From the NCBI GenBank assembly GCA_023376005.1, contig CM042150.1, forward strand, positions 73,184,252 through 73,248,251: DNA of 64,000 nt. The letters run 5' to 3'. The notes beneath the pieces are model-generated. The model was given only the letters and a program-made list of their open reading frames with translations. It searched no databases and was not told the DNA's origin. Shown here piece by piece: positions 1 through 13,149 of this stretch (positions are counted from its first letter, which is position 1; each line of letters begins with the position of its first letter). Origin of the DNA: Doryteuthis pealeii (Eukaryota > Mollusca > Cephalopoda > Myopsida > Loliginidae). A program made the position numbers and the translations under genes.

Positions 1-204
1 CTTGTGCAAATTAATATTGTTGAAAAGTCAAAAGTTAAAAACAGGATAATAGAAATAAAATAGCTTACCAGGATGAAAGAATCCCCCCACAGGTCAGTGG
101 AAGAGTGTAGCGGCATTGATTAAGGCCAGCCAACCCAAGTCAGCAACATACCATGAGCTTCAGAAGACACAGATTAAAATTCAATTTTTCTAATAATGTA
201 TAAG

Positions 205-275
205 ATAATATATATTATTATATATATTATATATTAATAATATAATATATATATATTATAATATATATATATTTG
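205..275. repeat. AT-rich simple repeat
   Basis: A run of TA and TAA units about 70 bases long. Its mirror copy lies at 25,813-25,880 but is more interrupted. Confidence 0.8.
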
Positions 276-280
276 ATACA

Positions 281-1760
281 CAGATTTAATTTTTAAACAA
301 ACTTTGGTATGGTAATATTAGTATTGAATAAGTTTTGGTTTCGAAGCATATTTTGGCAAACAGAGTCATTTTCATATTTATAATGATTTTTTCCAATGTT
401 TTGAGGCAGTTTTCTGATGTCTGTGTAATCAATGATGTAAATGATGAACTCCTTACACAGTCATAAGAAATATTATTTTCATATTTAATTACCATTATGA
501 CAATTTGAGAAAAAGTGTTTAATCAATAAAAGGCTAGACTAATGTCCTATAATCACATTGGCCCAGTTAATGTAGTATATTTAATTTACACCAAAGAAAT
601 GGTATATTGTTAGATTTAAAAATACTGTTTATAGATAAAGCAGTTTCCAATCCAATTTGACAACTAGATAATAATGGGAGATCAGCAATTTGACTCCAAT
701 CATTAATGAAATTTTCAAGGGCAAGCGACTATTAAATGCCTAATTTTTCAATTGTACCTTTCTTTATTTATGTGCTACAATATAATATAATTTATACAAT
801 AGAATTATCCAAAAGGATATAATTTAGAAATATCCTATTTTTACTGGCAGTGTGCCACCGAACAAGCTTAATGGACACTGAACGGGTGGCTTTTAACAAG
901 TCATTTATAAACAAAAAAATCACATTGGTTTCTAGATAATGAGCACCATAAATGTATAGATAAAGAAGTAACCATTGTATCCATCTATAAAGTAATAAGC
1001 AAAGATTGAGGAGATGTAATAGTGCATGAAAATGAAAGAGAATTACTCATTTCTATTAGCTGGTTCTTCTTTGTAGAGAGATAAATGTGCAACCATGTGT
1101 GTCATATATGATACTATATATATATCGATAGATGAATATTTGGTGGGTAAAGAAACCTGGGTGGGAAGGAATGATAAATCATGGATATTGGGAATAGGAC
1201 TTTCTTCTTCCTTGACTGCCCCCTAGTTATTTCCTTTGTCTTTTACAGTAAGATTAACAAGTTTGCTTCATATGAGGTGGGAGGGTTTCGTTTGGTATGG
1301 CTCAATGAGGAACTATTGGTATGGAAGTACTGTATTTCTGCAATGTTTTGCATTTAGAGATATGATGTATTTTGTAGGTTCTTGATGTTGACCCAGGATT
1401 TGGGGAAGATATAAAGAAATGGCCTTGCACTTCAGGTTTGGACCTGGAGTGGCAACTGCAAAGAGAATAGTGATGGTGAAGAGAACTTTACGTGGAATGA
1501 AGCAGATAAAATGTACTGGCATACAAGGTAATCAAAGAAAGTGAGTTTGAATTAAAGCCATAAATCTGAAACCGTAAAGAAGAAGGCAAATAAAGTCATG
1601 TGATGAGAGTGAATGCATTGAAAGGTTTTGGCAGTTTTTATCATTTAATTTATTTTTATCATATATATTTAGCAGACCTCATTTCCTCAAGAGTGATGTC
1701 AAACGCTGCCAAATTATAATAATATTGCAATTGCAGTGTTACTGTATATAACAGTATTTG
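281..1760. other. No gene seen
   Basis: AT-rich sequence with no frame that looks coding. It mirrors about 24,315-25,810. The short frames present do not keep their reading frame in the mirror copy. Confidence 0.6.
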
Positions 1761-1942
1761 TTCTCTCTCTCTCTCTCTTCTCCTCTCTCCCTTCTATCTC
1801 TCCATTATAATATATATATATTATATATATATATATATATATTATTATTATAAGTATATATCAACATTTTCTGTAAATGTCTTTTCTATCCATTTCCCTG
1901 AGAAACTGGAAATAATCTAAAGTTAAACAGACCACACCATTA

Positions 1943-1982
<40 letters not shown>
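1761..1982. repeat. CT microsatellite followed by two TA tracts
   Basis: A (CT)n-rich run at 1,761-1,800 is followed by TA tracts at about 1,806-1,860 and 1,940-1,982. The mirror has TA at 24,114-24,140 and 24,222-24,273, and (GA)n at 24,274-24,312. Tract lengths differ between the arms. Confidence 0.85.
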
Positions 1983-1984
<2 letters not shown>

Positions 1985-4900
1985 AAGAATGGGCGCTAAA
2001 TTTTAAGTAACAGTATTCAATATCATGTATTAGAGCATATTATATCTAAGTTAAGGTAGCGTGGACATGGGATTTTAATAATGTCGATAGTTTTTAAGCT
2101 TGACTGTTTTCACCGATGCAATCTTCAGACCAAGATCCTTGGTCGGGAAAGACAAACTGATATTATTTAGAATGTAATCATATTTGCCACTCATGAAAAT
2201 CGCTTGTGTTGTGCTGTTCTATAGTTGACGCTTTGATCAGGAATTACATAGGTTCCAACTTCAAACTACTCGATCTGGTAATGAAACCTGATCCAGGGGG
2301 TTGCTAAGGATATGTTCATCTAGAAAATACAAATAATTGTTCTCATTTCTCTCCTTGAGGTACCCATGCCAAAAAGATAAGATAAGAGGAGTGCATTTTT
2401 TAAAGCAAGATCTTAACATTAAAGTAATGAATGAGATATGGTAGATAAGCAGAGAAGAAAACTCAGGAATGGAATACACAGCAGTGCGCATTAATTGGTC
2501 TAGATTATTATCTTGTATTAATCTTATGAGTAAAGTAATTATTTTTCCTTGAGGAGTCCATTATTATTAGGACTTGAGGTTTTAACAGTATTTATCTAAC
2601 TAAGTATTATCCGTCATTATAAACCATTATAACAAGAGACAAGTTTATTTTTCTTCTCATGCATATAAACATTTTCCAAGATATGCTTACATCTGTGTTT
2701 GTTATAAAAATGATTAGTATAAAATAAATGGTTCAATGCTAAAAAAAAAAACAATTTATTTTACATGTTTTTTTAAATATTAAAGCCACCTGAGCAAAGG
2801 CCATTTTTGTCCACAACAGATAAAGAGTTACATCAAAGCAGAATCCAAGATAAGATGTAATGTAGAGTGCCTATTGTTGTATCAAACGTGGACGCGAGGG
2901 ATCGTTAAGGTCTTTTCATTAGCTTCAGACCAGAGATATTGTTTTTTGTTGCATACTGAGTAAGTTGTCACACCTAGATCCAGCTGCTTACTCTTTACCA
3001 TACAGATCCACTCTATTCTATAACTCATGTGCTGTGTTGGCAAGGGCAGTATTTGAAACCTGAAACATGTAGTTCTAAAGTGGAATGCTCTACGACTGAT
3101 TAAACCGGGCCTTAGCAAAGAGTATTAATCATAACTTGAAAAAAATGGAAGATTGACAATAAGAATAATAATAAAAAACATGAATATAGTGAATAATGAA
3201 TGTAATTACAGAATCAAATATACAAACTCTTCAGATTAGAAGCGAAATTGATATTCAATAAATCATTAGTGATATTATCAATATCATTATTCTTTTGTGT
3301 GTTTTAATCGTCATCTACTTGTGATACCCAAATTATATATTATATCTGTAGATTAATTGAACATTAATTGAATTTAAATTTATTTCATTTATGATATAGA
3401 AACTAAATAAATAAGAGTCTGATATTTGGCTTAGACCAAGAACTTGTTTGAGTATAAGATTGCCTGTTTGTGGTAAGGGAAGAAACAGTTTATATACAGT
3501 CATTAAAGCCTTAGTGTGTATAGGTTAAGATTGAGTTATGGATAATATAATATCATTTCTGCACTTGAAACTGTGTCTTAATATTCATGTGATAGTTATT
3601 TGGTCAAAAACAGAAATGTTTGATAGATCAATGGAGTTCTATCTTATAGAGTAAAAATGTCTGAAATTTTCGTTGACATGGAATGCTATTGAGATATGTT
3701 CTGGACATTAGGATAATAAATCCAGAAAATACAAGAAACTGTTGCAAAAAAAAAAAAAGAAAAAAAAAAGTTTTGTTTTCAAATTAGAGGTAGATTCAAT
3801 GCCAAAAAAGTGAAAAACTTAATAAATTTTTTTAGTCTGTATAATTAAAATATTTCTCGAAGTCATTTAAATAATTAAATAAAACTCTTTTTGTAAAAAT
3901 AGAAGTAATCTAATTTGTCTATTGACCTTATATATAAAACTAATATAGAATTATTGTCATTAGTTTTGAGAAATTGAATAAGTTCTTAGTTTATCTCCAA
4001 AATAATATAATCCCTTAGTGTTGAGGATTTTTTTTAATTTTTATATTTCTATATGGCTAATATCAACATTTCACTAAATGGGATGTACTTATATACAATC
4101 TATTAATTTATCTATGGTCTTGATTTCCTGATTTAACTATGTAGGGTGCAAAGTATTTTAGAATACACATAGAGTGACCATAAATGGAGACTACTTAATG
4201 TATGTTATGTTGCTGTACCTAAATTTTAACTTTCGTCATTTCTCTTTCAGACCGTATAAAGAGCTTTAACGCATGGCTGCCTGTTTTTCCAACATCTTCA
4301 CACAGGAAATGAAAAGGTAGGCATGACTGAAGGCAGTAAGCTCCAACACAACAAATTTGTCATTGCAAGGTAAAATGAGTTAGGATTTCTGGGGGGAATG
4401 TGTCAGCTGTGACCCAAGAGAAAGAAATATGTCCTTATTGCAGTCGAAATATCATAAGGACGCTTAGTTTGAGCTATAAAGTTCAGGATATTCATCATCA
4501 TGACGACCTCAGAAAGTTGAAGTGATGTTAAAATATCTTAAGCTGAAGTCCACTGTCAGATGTGTGGATATTCAGTATGATCAGGTAAAGTATTGGCCTG
4601 ATGAAGGACAGTTCATGTCATTGATTCCTGTGACCCCCCCATAAAAAAAATGATAATCTCTTGTTTCCATCCTTGAATCCCTTGGATTACACTCTGGGTG
4701 ATCGAAGCGAAAAGGGAGATAAAATGTCAGTTCTACAACTACCAATGACCTATGAGCATGAACAACGAATTCCGCTGCGCAAAAAATTCAGTCATTTCGT
4801 CAAGTCTGTATATCAAGGCCATCTTTGAGGCTTAAGATGTATTTTATTGGGATAAACTTTTTTCTGCGTTTTTTTTTAAGTTTGAACCCAAATATGAATT

Positions 4901-5930
4901 TTTGGGGAAAATACTACTGATGTTTTGTATTGAATTTTTGTTTTACTTTAATATTTGTGTTTTAATTAACTGGCCGACCTGAATAACTTGAAGAAAAGAT
5001 GAACACATTTTGTTTTCCAAAAGAAAAATCTTTATAAAAAAACGTTCACAAATGAACAATCCATTAAAGGATGATATGTAAAAAGGTTTGTAGATAGGAT
5101 GTTTATCATGAATTGGTCAAACTCGACTATTTTAGTCTACAGTGACTGAGATTTATATTGGTTTTTGTATAGTTTTTCTATATAAAGGATGAATTTCTTT
5201 ATATTTAAGCTTTAGATGAAGTGATGTGTCAAACATTATTATTAAAGGGATCCTCAAATAACTGAAAATTTGTTATTTTGTAAAGTTTGTATTCACATTG
5301 CTTTGTTTCAATAATTATATCTTGAAAACTTTTGTTAACTAAGTTCAGTCACCTCAACATTTAGGAGTCAGTCAAACTGTTTATATGATCGGAGTTTAAA
5401 GTTCCTCATCTTTTATTATAAAAAAAAACAATATTCTTCTGTTGATTCTGTAAAGTTAGAAATATCAATATGCAATCAGACTGTCAATAAGAGTTTGGTA
5501 TATGTCAAGAAAAGAGTAGATATAAGATTTTGTAGGTATGTTTCTACCTACAAATTATTGATATCTATTCATATCTATTCTCAAGTAAAGATAATTCTCA
5601 TTAGTCCATGATATTATTAACGAAATAATGCTTTCCAAAATATTATTCCTATCTCTTCCTGTCTATTTGCTGTAATGTCACTTATATTATCATAAGTCTC
5701 AATATAGTCACAATGCATTGACTGATGAGATATTTTTAGCTAATAGAGTTTTTTCATAATTGCTGTTTCCTACTACCCTATAACAATGGGAGGGTACTAC
5801 TTTCCACCTAACTTCTCCCTGTTCAATTGGGATATTAATGAAGACAAGATTCCATCACGGTGATTTCAGTGCTTGTTAATATTATGGGACCAACAAACAT
5901 TAATGGATTAATGTAGTGTAGCAAAATCTC
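1983..5930. other. No gene seen, one weak mirrored frame
   Basis: AT-rich DNA with no recognised gene. A minus-strand frame at 2,261-2,491 and the matching plus-strand frame at 23,582-23,899 share a short similar stretch (SFWHGYLKER versus FFWHGYLRKR) but drift in and out of frame elsewhere. That is expected of two noisy copies of one sequence and is not evidence of a gene. A somewhat more GC-rich stretch at 4,240-4,850 mirrors 21,250-21,860. I could not relate it to any protein family. Confidence 0.5.
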
Positions 5931-5964
5931 TGTGTGTGTGTTTGTTGTGTGTGTGTGTGGTGTG

Positions 5965-5994
<30 letters not shown>
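5931..5994. repeat. GT microsatellite
   Basis: Interrupted (GT)n of about 64 bases. The mirrored (CA)n is at 20,101-20,165, with different interruptions. Confidence 0.9.
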
Positions 5995-5996
<2 letters not shown>

Positions 5997-6699
5997 TGTG
6001 CAAGGTTAATAAAAACTCAATAGGTATGTTCATTAAAAAAATTATGAATGTTTAATATTCTCATAAGAATCTTGAAAATCGTAGTCAGAAATAATTTCTC
6101 AACTTTCTCATGATATTCACAATGATGTTGTGTAGCCATTTTGAAGATGGAATAAATATTCAAAAAGTCAAGTAATCAGCATAATCTTTAATTAAATGAC
6201 AAAAAAAGACACACAGAAAAACCAGACGTATTTTCCAATAGTAAAAGAGATAAACACCAACGTGGTTGATAGAATGATGGAAAATATTGATTTGACTGTA
6301 AATTTCTTAACACGTTTATTTGCTAATTGAATATTGGCCGTAGATAAAGCATTGTGCCAGTGAAATATGAATAATAATCCGGAAAATGAAAAAGAAGATA
6401 TGTATATTTAACAAAAAATATTTGTAAATTCAATAACAAAAGAGAAAATACCTAATGACCTATATAACTGTGTTGTATTTGATATTAGGAATACTTGATA
6501 CCATGTAAATGTGTGTAAATAATTATTATTAATTATAGACAGAAGTAAAGAAGAAGAGTGCAATTAAAAATGACATTGAAGAATATAGAACAATTATAAT
6601 AAAGTATAAAGATTATGGGACCTTCAGGAGAATAAGACTCGCTTTTCAGTAAACAGAGTTTGTGAAACTAGTTTCCTACTATTGCCCTACAACTTGTGC

Positions 6700-7290
6700 A
6701 AATAGGAATAATCAGAAGAATAAATCCTGGCAGTTTCTTTGGATAATATATCTCGTGACCTTCTTAAGACTGGACAAGGAGGAAACTCAGAAATATGGAC
6801 CCACGAATGAACATATAGTGCCACTGCACCTAAGAGATGAGTGGAGAGTTAAAAGAAGTAGGAAGAGGACTTCGCCGAGTGTTGAAGATTGCGTGCTACA
6901 CAATCCAAAAGAAAAAAGAATATGACAAAAGAGAACAAAGAGGGATTAATTACGCTGCCAACAACAAGCACAAAATAACAACAAAGACAAGCAAGAGAAA
7001 AGAAATTATCAATCAAGAAAAGAAAAATGAAAGAACAACTATGTGGCAGCAAAAGTATCTCAAAGACAAACTAAGGAATTTTCCATAAAAATGACTTGTA
7101 CATGCCAAACAGAGGAAGAAAAACTAAAATAGGAAGTGAATTACTATTAAATGCAACTCAAAATAATGCATAAGGAACTATTATGTTATAAAGCTAAATA
7201 GATAACAAGACCAAGAGAACAGCAACATGGGCTAGTCTCATTATTATTGTTAATCTGAGTCCTTCTGCCAATAAGAATGAACTAACCTCA
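6700..7290 (+). pseudogene. Decayed LINE ORF, R2-like C-terminal segment
   Basis: Translated in several frames, this stretch resembles the segment just before the zinc knuckle in the C-terminal part of a widespread animal non-LTR retrotransposon protein. Recognisable pieces are a VEDCV-like block near 6,880, a lysine-rich KKxWKEKQL-like region near 7,020, and IKCN and SKCG-like pieces near 7,150-7,230. The mirror copy (18,840-19,410) reads this section better. No intact frame, start or reverse-transcriptase domain is present. It is a truncated, frameshifted fragment with no function. Family assignment rests on remembered motif patterns, so the clade (R2-like) is tentative. Confidence 0.45.
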
Positions 7291-8160
7291 GTTTTTGTAC
7301 TTTGCTGGGTGTGGAATGCAGGTGTTTGGAGAGCTTGCCTGTGAGCGATTTAAAGTGAGGCATAAGAGTTAAACTTCTGTCATCATTGTATCGTACCAAT
7401 GCCACTGCGCGTGTACCCATTCCAGTATTTCATATTTTCCTTGGGGTGTTTGGGTATATGGTAATAATTTAATGCCTGTAATGCAATGTATTGTTGGGTT
7501 ACACAGGAACCCAGGGCTATAAGAAAATACTAGGAAGTTTACTTTGGGATGGGAAGGAGGTGATGACAATCCTCTCACTAGCCCATAGCCTTAGTATGTC
7601 AATATGTTGACTGCATTGTTTTACAGCTGAGGTAAAAAATATTTGCATCTACATAACCATTAGTGGTTTGCAAATTCATCTTACTAGATCTAATTTGATA
7701 GTGTAATGAGGTTTATCCTCACTAAGTGTCAACTTATTCGGAATTTGGTGTCCACTAAGCTAGCTGTGTAAGAGATAGCTCACAAAGATATCAAATTATT
7801 AAAAAAGACAAAGTAAAAAACAAGGACTCCCCCTCCAATGAAAAAACAACCAAAAAAACAAAAAAATCAAACTGAATTTTCCTTAATATTATTTGGGTCA
7901 TTATTCACTATAATTGTAGAGAAATCTTTCTAATCTAAGTGAGTGACACTAGACACTTAAGACGTTTTTTTTTGTTCATGAGTACAATAATACATTTTGT
8001 TATGCGAAACTTCTGATGTATCCAGTAATAATGCATATGAATATTGTAGTTTCTTCATGAACAATGCTGACCATCGTACAAAGGATTGATTTTTTGTTTT
8101 GTTTTACAAAGGATAGAATAAACTTTTTTGGAAACTATATTGCATTGTTTAAAGATATTC
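7291..8160. other. No gene seen
   Basis: AT-rich sequence between the two LINE fragments. It mirrors about 17,998-18,840. Poly-A and poly-T runs at 7,800-7,870 match poly-T runs at 18,275-18,340. Confidence 0.5.
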
Positions 8161-8164
8161 CATG

Positions 8165-8186
8165 CCTCATCATCATCATCATCATG
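8165..8186. repeat. Short CAT microsatellite beside LINE end
   Basis: About seven CAT units just beyond the 3' end of the minus-strand LINE. They mirror GAT-type units at 17,972-17,997. Confidence 0.75.
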
Positions 8187-8279
8187 TCGACGATGGCAGC
8201 ACGGATTTACAAATATGTGGTGGAAATACATTTTTGTAGTGTATATATTGTGAGACCAAATTGTTAATATCATCATTCG

Positions 8280-9760
8280 ATCACTCATTCATGTCGGCAA
8301 TTAGCACAGATATCCATGACAATCTCCAATCGTCAACACTTGCCCTATCATCTCATTGCAACCTATGGGAGGTCTCTGTGGAGCAACAGCCATCTTCGCA
8401 TAGCTGGTAATGTTGGTCTTGTTCTGGGTGCCCTCGACACTTGCTGTCCATTGGTGTTTGTGTCCCAGGAGAACTGTCGTTATGAGCTTAGTCTTGCTTC
8501 CTCATGAGCAGTGTCCTGCAGCTTGTCCGTCTCAACTCAGATAAGTTTTGTGAGAGGGGGGCAAGTGACCGTACAGCTGCTTCCTTGTGGAGTGCTGTTT
8601 TCACGACTTGTTGCTAAGAGCTGCACGCAGCATTCTTGTGCAGGTCTCCCATGCTACTTATTTCTCAAGGCGCTTTGTTAGGGTCGCAAGTGGTGCTCCA
8701 TTAGCAGCACGATAGCAACACAGCCTGGACAAACTGACACTGTGCTCGTGTATCTGCAAGAAGTGCAAGGTCATCAGCATAGTCTGCATCTGTGACTTTG
8801 TGCGGGGAATATTGCCTGCTTCTTGCCTTTTTTAGTCTGAAATCTTTTTCTTTTATGGGTATTAATGTTGTTCGGAGTACAATAGACTAGCATATATAGA
8901 ATATATATGGTCATGTGTCTCTTGTAGGAACCCGCGGCAATGTAGAATCTGTTGTCACCATCAGGTTTGAGCGTACCATCGCTTTCAGGTGTCTTTTGTA
9001 AGCATCATTATAGCGGCGAAACCGTTCTTTGGGGAGACCAGTATGCTAGTATATTTGTTCCTTTTTTCCCTCTATGAGTCAAATGCTGGAGAAATTACGA
9101 ATAGTAGCGTTGCTCATTGATTCTTTGCTCTACCCCTCTATGATCTGTTGATATCGTCAGGGATCTTGAGAGGTTGTGGATTCATTTCTGCGAAATGCCG
9201 TTTGGTTTCTCCTAAGATTTCTCTATTAAGGGTCGGATGGATTAAGAAGAAGGGCATTTATATTCTTGGCTGCAAAAGCAGTAAGAGTTTGCTTCTGTAG
9301 TTGTCTCACCTTTTTGCGGAAAGCGAGGAATGCAGCTTTCTGTCCATTATCTAGTTCTTTGTCAATATCTGTCATTGCATAGCCTAAAGCAGTATAATGT
9401 CACTGTGAACTTTCGTATCTTGCCATTACCTCCGGTGGGTATTGTTGTCAATGTCGCTGCTTTCTATCCTTTAGCTCTTTTAAAATTGTTGATTTATCTG
9501 TTGTGAAATCCCTGAGTTTTGATAATCTTAGTTGTTTTAGCTACAACTCTTTTGGGTATTTTTTCTTGATTTAGGGGGGTTTCCCCCAGATAGTTTTCTG
9601 GGAGTGTCTTTCATTTCTGAAGTCTATCTTTTTTGGCGTGGTTGCCTTGTAGCTTTGATTTAGAGGTACTTTTCTACCAAGACGACTAATTTCGTTTACT
9701 GTTTGCCATGCTAATCGCGATGTCTGTCTTCTACCAATTGTCTGATATTTACTATTAAAC
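8280..9760 (-). pseudogene. Internally deleted LINE (non-LTR) reverse transcriptase
   Basis: On the minus strand this stretch holds the reverse-transcriptase core and C-terminal end of an endonuclease-type LINE protein. Visible blocks in order are a NEISGRK-like block, a KAAGLD-like block, a GITLTA-type block, VRSPDGDTDFFDI near 8,946-8,976 with some frame breaks, and the catalytic TDADYADD motif (DYADD codons at 8,770-8,784). The motif is intact here but broken in the mirror copy. Immediately after the catalytic block the frame jumps to the SVLxYGCTTW-type region, so roughly 90 residues are missing; the mirror copy shares this deletion. It ends near a GAT-type tail. Many frameshifts make it non-functional. 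Confidence 0.75.
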
Positions 9761-12700
9761 CTACATTGCTCATTTGAATAAGATCAGCATTACAAAAACA
9801 AATACCGTTTGGTTGTCTAGAGAAGACAAAACAAACAATTTCTGTTCCTTTTATTGATTATAGATTGTTATATATGTGGAAATATCTTAATAGCATAATT
9901 TTGATTTTGAATTGATAGTTGAAGAGGCTGCAGCATGATAACAACAAACAAATTTAGTCATATTTCCTTGAACCAAGTTTGTTGTAATATCTATTGATTT
10001 GAAAATGAAAGGCACAAATTGGACAAGCTGTTTACTGATCCAATTATTTATAGTAATAGGCTTGATATGAAATGCCAGTGCTATTGTCTTATTGAACTTC
10101 AATAGATAGTTTTTTTTTTCCTTTATAATTTTCATTTATGAATAAGTGCACATAAATCAGGATTTGTTAATTGTCCTTATATATTAAAGTTTTAAATACT
10201 AAAAATGTTATTGTTCAGGTGACAAATTTTAATATAAAATATATAAAGTGACGATTGAAAGTGAGTTTGATTTGTTGGTTTTAATGCAGAACGGTTAATT
10301 ATTGTTTTTCCAATAAACTGCAAAAACAGTTGATTCAGAGATTTTTGAAGGACAGAGAAAGATGGGTGCAATTATATCAGAAAAATAAAAAGATTTTTCA
10401 AAATGTTAACCAACATGGCAAATCGTTTTTATTTTATTGTAATTATGAAGAAGAAAGATTTTTAATTTTCTTTTTCTTTTTTCTTTTTTATTACTTCCTT
10501 TTCTTATTTGAGGTAGTAAAGCTAATTAGATAAAATTGCAATAGTTTTGTTAGTGCGCTTAATGTACAAATGAATTTGGATTTAATTTGTAACAAATTGA
10601 CATAATAACTCATTTATTAAGGACTTTGACCATAAATATTCTGAAGCAGTATGACTATTATTTTTAAATTTAGCTGCACTAGATAATCAAGTAAGATTGT
10701 GAACAATCAATTTATAATACAGTTTTTGAAGAGCCTTATTTTATTAAGAAATAGAATATATTTGATAACCAAATTATTTGAAACAGATTTTCTAAAGACA
10801 GAGATTTTTCTAAGACCAAATGTTCTGACCACAGCTTGAACTATTATGAATATCCCGCTTAAACGATTATCACTTGCATTTTTATTAGTTAGATAAGATA
10901 TATTTAGATAAGAAGAATTCAGGATACGTGAACATGGTTTTGTATGTATGTGTACCTAATAATATTTTTTATATATTTTTTTAATTATTAATGTTTAAAT
11001 TACATATTAACCCATATAAGACCTTGAATAGCGCAATTCTGAATCTAATGGACAAGAATTTGGAGACATAAATCAACTTTAACTATTCAAAGTATTTATA
11101 AGTATTGGGTTAAGTCCAACATTTTGCAATATTAGTTAACAATTGCTGAGTTTGTGGTGTGTATCTCATGTGACTAAAAAGTCATTCATTCTGTGGTTGG
11201 TAGTATTAATGTTTAGTGTGTATCTGCATGTTATGCATTGCTTTACTTCATCTGTGATTGTAAAGCACACATATGACATGCAACATAGTCTTATAATTTG
11301 GGAACTTTATGAGTTTGACTTGGCTATAATGCGCGGAGCAACCAAAAACTTTTGTTGCATGAAAGATGCTTCAATGTTTCAAGAAATTTTGCGTTGAGTT
11401 GCTAGACCTTAATATTCAATGCTAGGTCAAGTGGGCTAAAACTAGATTCTGAGGCAGTGCTCCAAGCTCAAAGCCGTTAGAGGCAATCTGATTTAGTAGC
11501 ATTTGATTGAGATCAGTATCTTCTACAAGTCCAGTGTGATTGCATTCACCTTCAGAGTGACCTCAGCAAAAAGCATCGGAACTGACGCATCATGCAACAG
11601 TTACAATAAATTGCAAAACCGTTTGACTTTCCTAATAAATTTGATGTATATATGGGATATATGATTAAATTGAAAATTTGTGTTTCAGGGCCCATGATTT
11701 ACAGAGTTAACCAAATTCATATTGTCTGCTACATGAAGCAGCGAGTGTTTTTTAAGAAAGTCCACAAAGGATAATAGTTGAATAGGTGATTTACAATGAC
11801 ATATTGATTGACGATAAAGAAGTGAACCTGATTTCCACAACACATGGTTAAATGTGACAGTTTCAGTGAATTATGGGAAATTTGTCTTTTTCTCGACAAG
11901 ATATCTAATTCTCATTTTCAAGTTGCGAAACTGAAATAAAGTAAAACAGTTTATGATAGAGAGGTGGAACTGTATGTAATCTAGTTGAATTATATAGATC
12001 ATTTAAGCCACGAAACTTTCAAGCACTCTTCCATTGTATTGTATTGATGGTAATCAATTCAATAAAGTTGGCTAGAATAAGAGAGTAAGTAACAGTAAAA
12101 TCTTTAACATATACAAGATTACATTCTTTATTCATCATTTGGAAAGTCATACGGTTAGTTTGTAGCAGTATGTTTAAGATATGAAGGTATCTTAATGAGA
12201 TGTGGCCTTAGCGCTGGTTAGAATGAAGGGTAATTCTCTCTGTGATGAATAATTTTTTGTTTAGTACATATCAATTACTACACTCCTCGCCTTGCAACAT
12301 TCAATACAGGGCAAGGTTGTGTTCAAATTTCATGCTCTAGACAACAAATTCAATTTTCCCTTCCAACTAGTCAGATAAATCCAATATGTATTGGTCAAGG
12401 AATAATGTGAACTCCTTTGATATCTTTTTAGTTAACCATTAACGATTCGGTCCTTACTAAACTTATGTTGAAAAAAAAAGGCAATTTCTATTTTGAGCTC
12501 GATATGATCCACACATCAAACATTTTGATGAATTAAGTTTGGATAAAACGAAAAACTTTATCATGGATTACTTAACTTGTTTAGACCTTTGACCCCGTTC
12601 ATAGAATTCTTAATAAATAAAAAATCAATAAATAACCAACAAGCTATGTTCCATATATATTTAGTTAAGGAAACTGCAATGCTAAATCTCAGGACTATTG

Positions 12701-13087
12701 TTGCTGTAACCCTGCCCTGAATTGAATTGGAATACATAGAGCACAAAAGGAAAAATTTATATTATTGGAGAAATTTGTGTAGAAATATCACAAAGCTGAA
12801 CAGTAATTAAGAATTCAATATAGAGAATTTTCAATACGATCAACATGTAGATGAATGGAATATCACATTAATTATAGGGAATGCTCCAAGTGAAGAATCT
12901 GTTGTCATTTTGGTATATGCAGTGTAATCAGTGCAGTTTTTATTTATTCAATTAGATTTTGACCACTCACCGACACTTCAACGCGCTGCAGACGCCACCC
13001 CTCCTGCATTTAATCCAACCTTTTGGGATTATCAGTCTACCCAAAGGGTTGATATTGATCACTTTGTGAATTTTTCTGTGCTATGAT
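9761..13087. other. No gene seen
   Basis: AT-rich sequence up to the fold point, mirroring about 13,150-16,440. The last 120 bases before the axis (12,960-13,080) are noticeably richer in GC. No open frame of interest survives in both arms. Confidence 0.55.
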
Positions 13088-13149
13088 AAAGGAGATTTGT
13101 TGCACCAATCACAAGTATGCACTGTTAGTGGTCGCAACAGAATTCCTTT
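13088..13149. other. Symmetry axis of inverted repeat 1
   Basis: The fold point is exact. The 16 bases at 13,088-13,103 pair imperfectly with 13,134-13,149, and 10 bases centred on 13,118/13,119 (AGTATGCACT) keep the symmetry with a four-base centre. Positions x and 26,237-x are partners here, so there is effectively no spacer. I see no adapter-like sequence (CT-rich stem with TTG or CAA repeats) at the fold. Confidence 0.9.

Larger units (their letters stand above)
1..13118 (+). repeat. Left arm of giant inverted repeat 1
   Basis: Read backwards on the other strand, this whole stretch reappears from 13,119 to about 26,090. Anchor pairs that I matched by eye include 1-60 with 26,030-26,090, the GT tract at 5,931-5,994 with the CA tract at 20,101-20,165, the LINE at 8,280-9,760 with 16,440-17,895, and 11,150-11,290 with 14,940-15,075. 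The two arms differ in length by only about 150 bases over 13 kb. Differences in stretches checked closely are mostly one- or two-base gaps. The arm begins before the window, because base 1 already has a partner. Everything annotated in this arm is therefore a second copy of something in the other arm. Confidence 0.95.

Noticed and set aside
2261..2491. Conserved small protein shared with 23,582-23,899
   Set aside because: Similarity is expected because the regions are mirror copies of one sequence; the frame is not consistently kept and no motif is recognisable.
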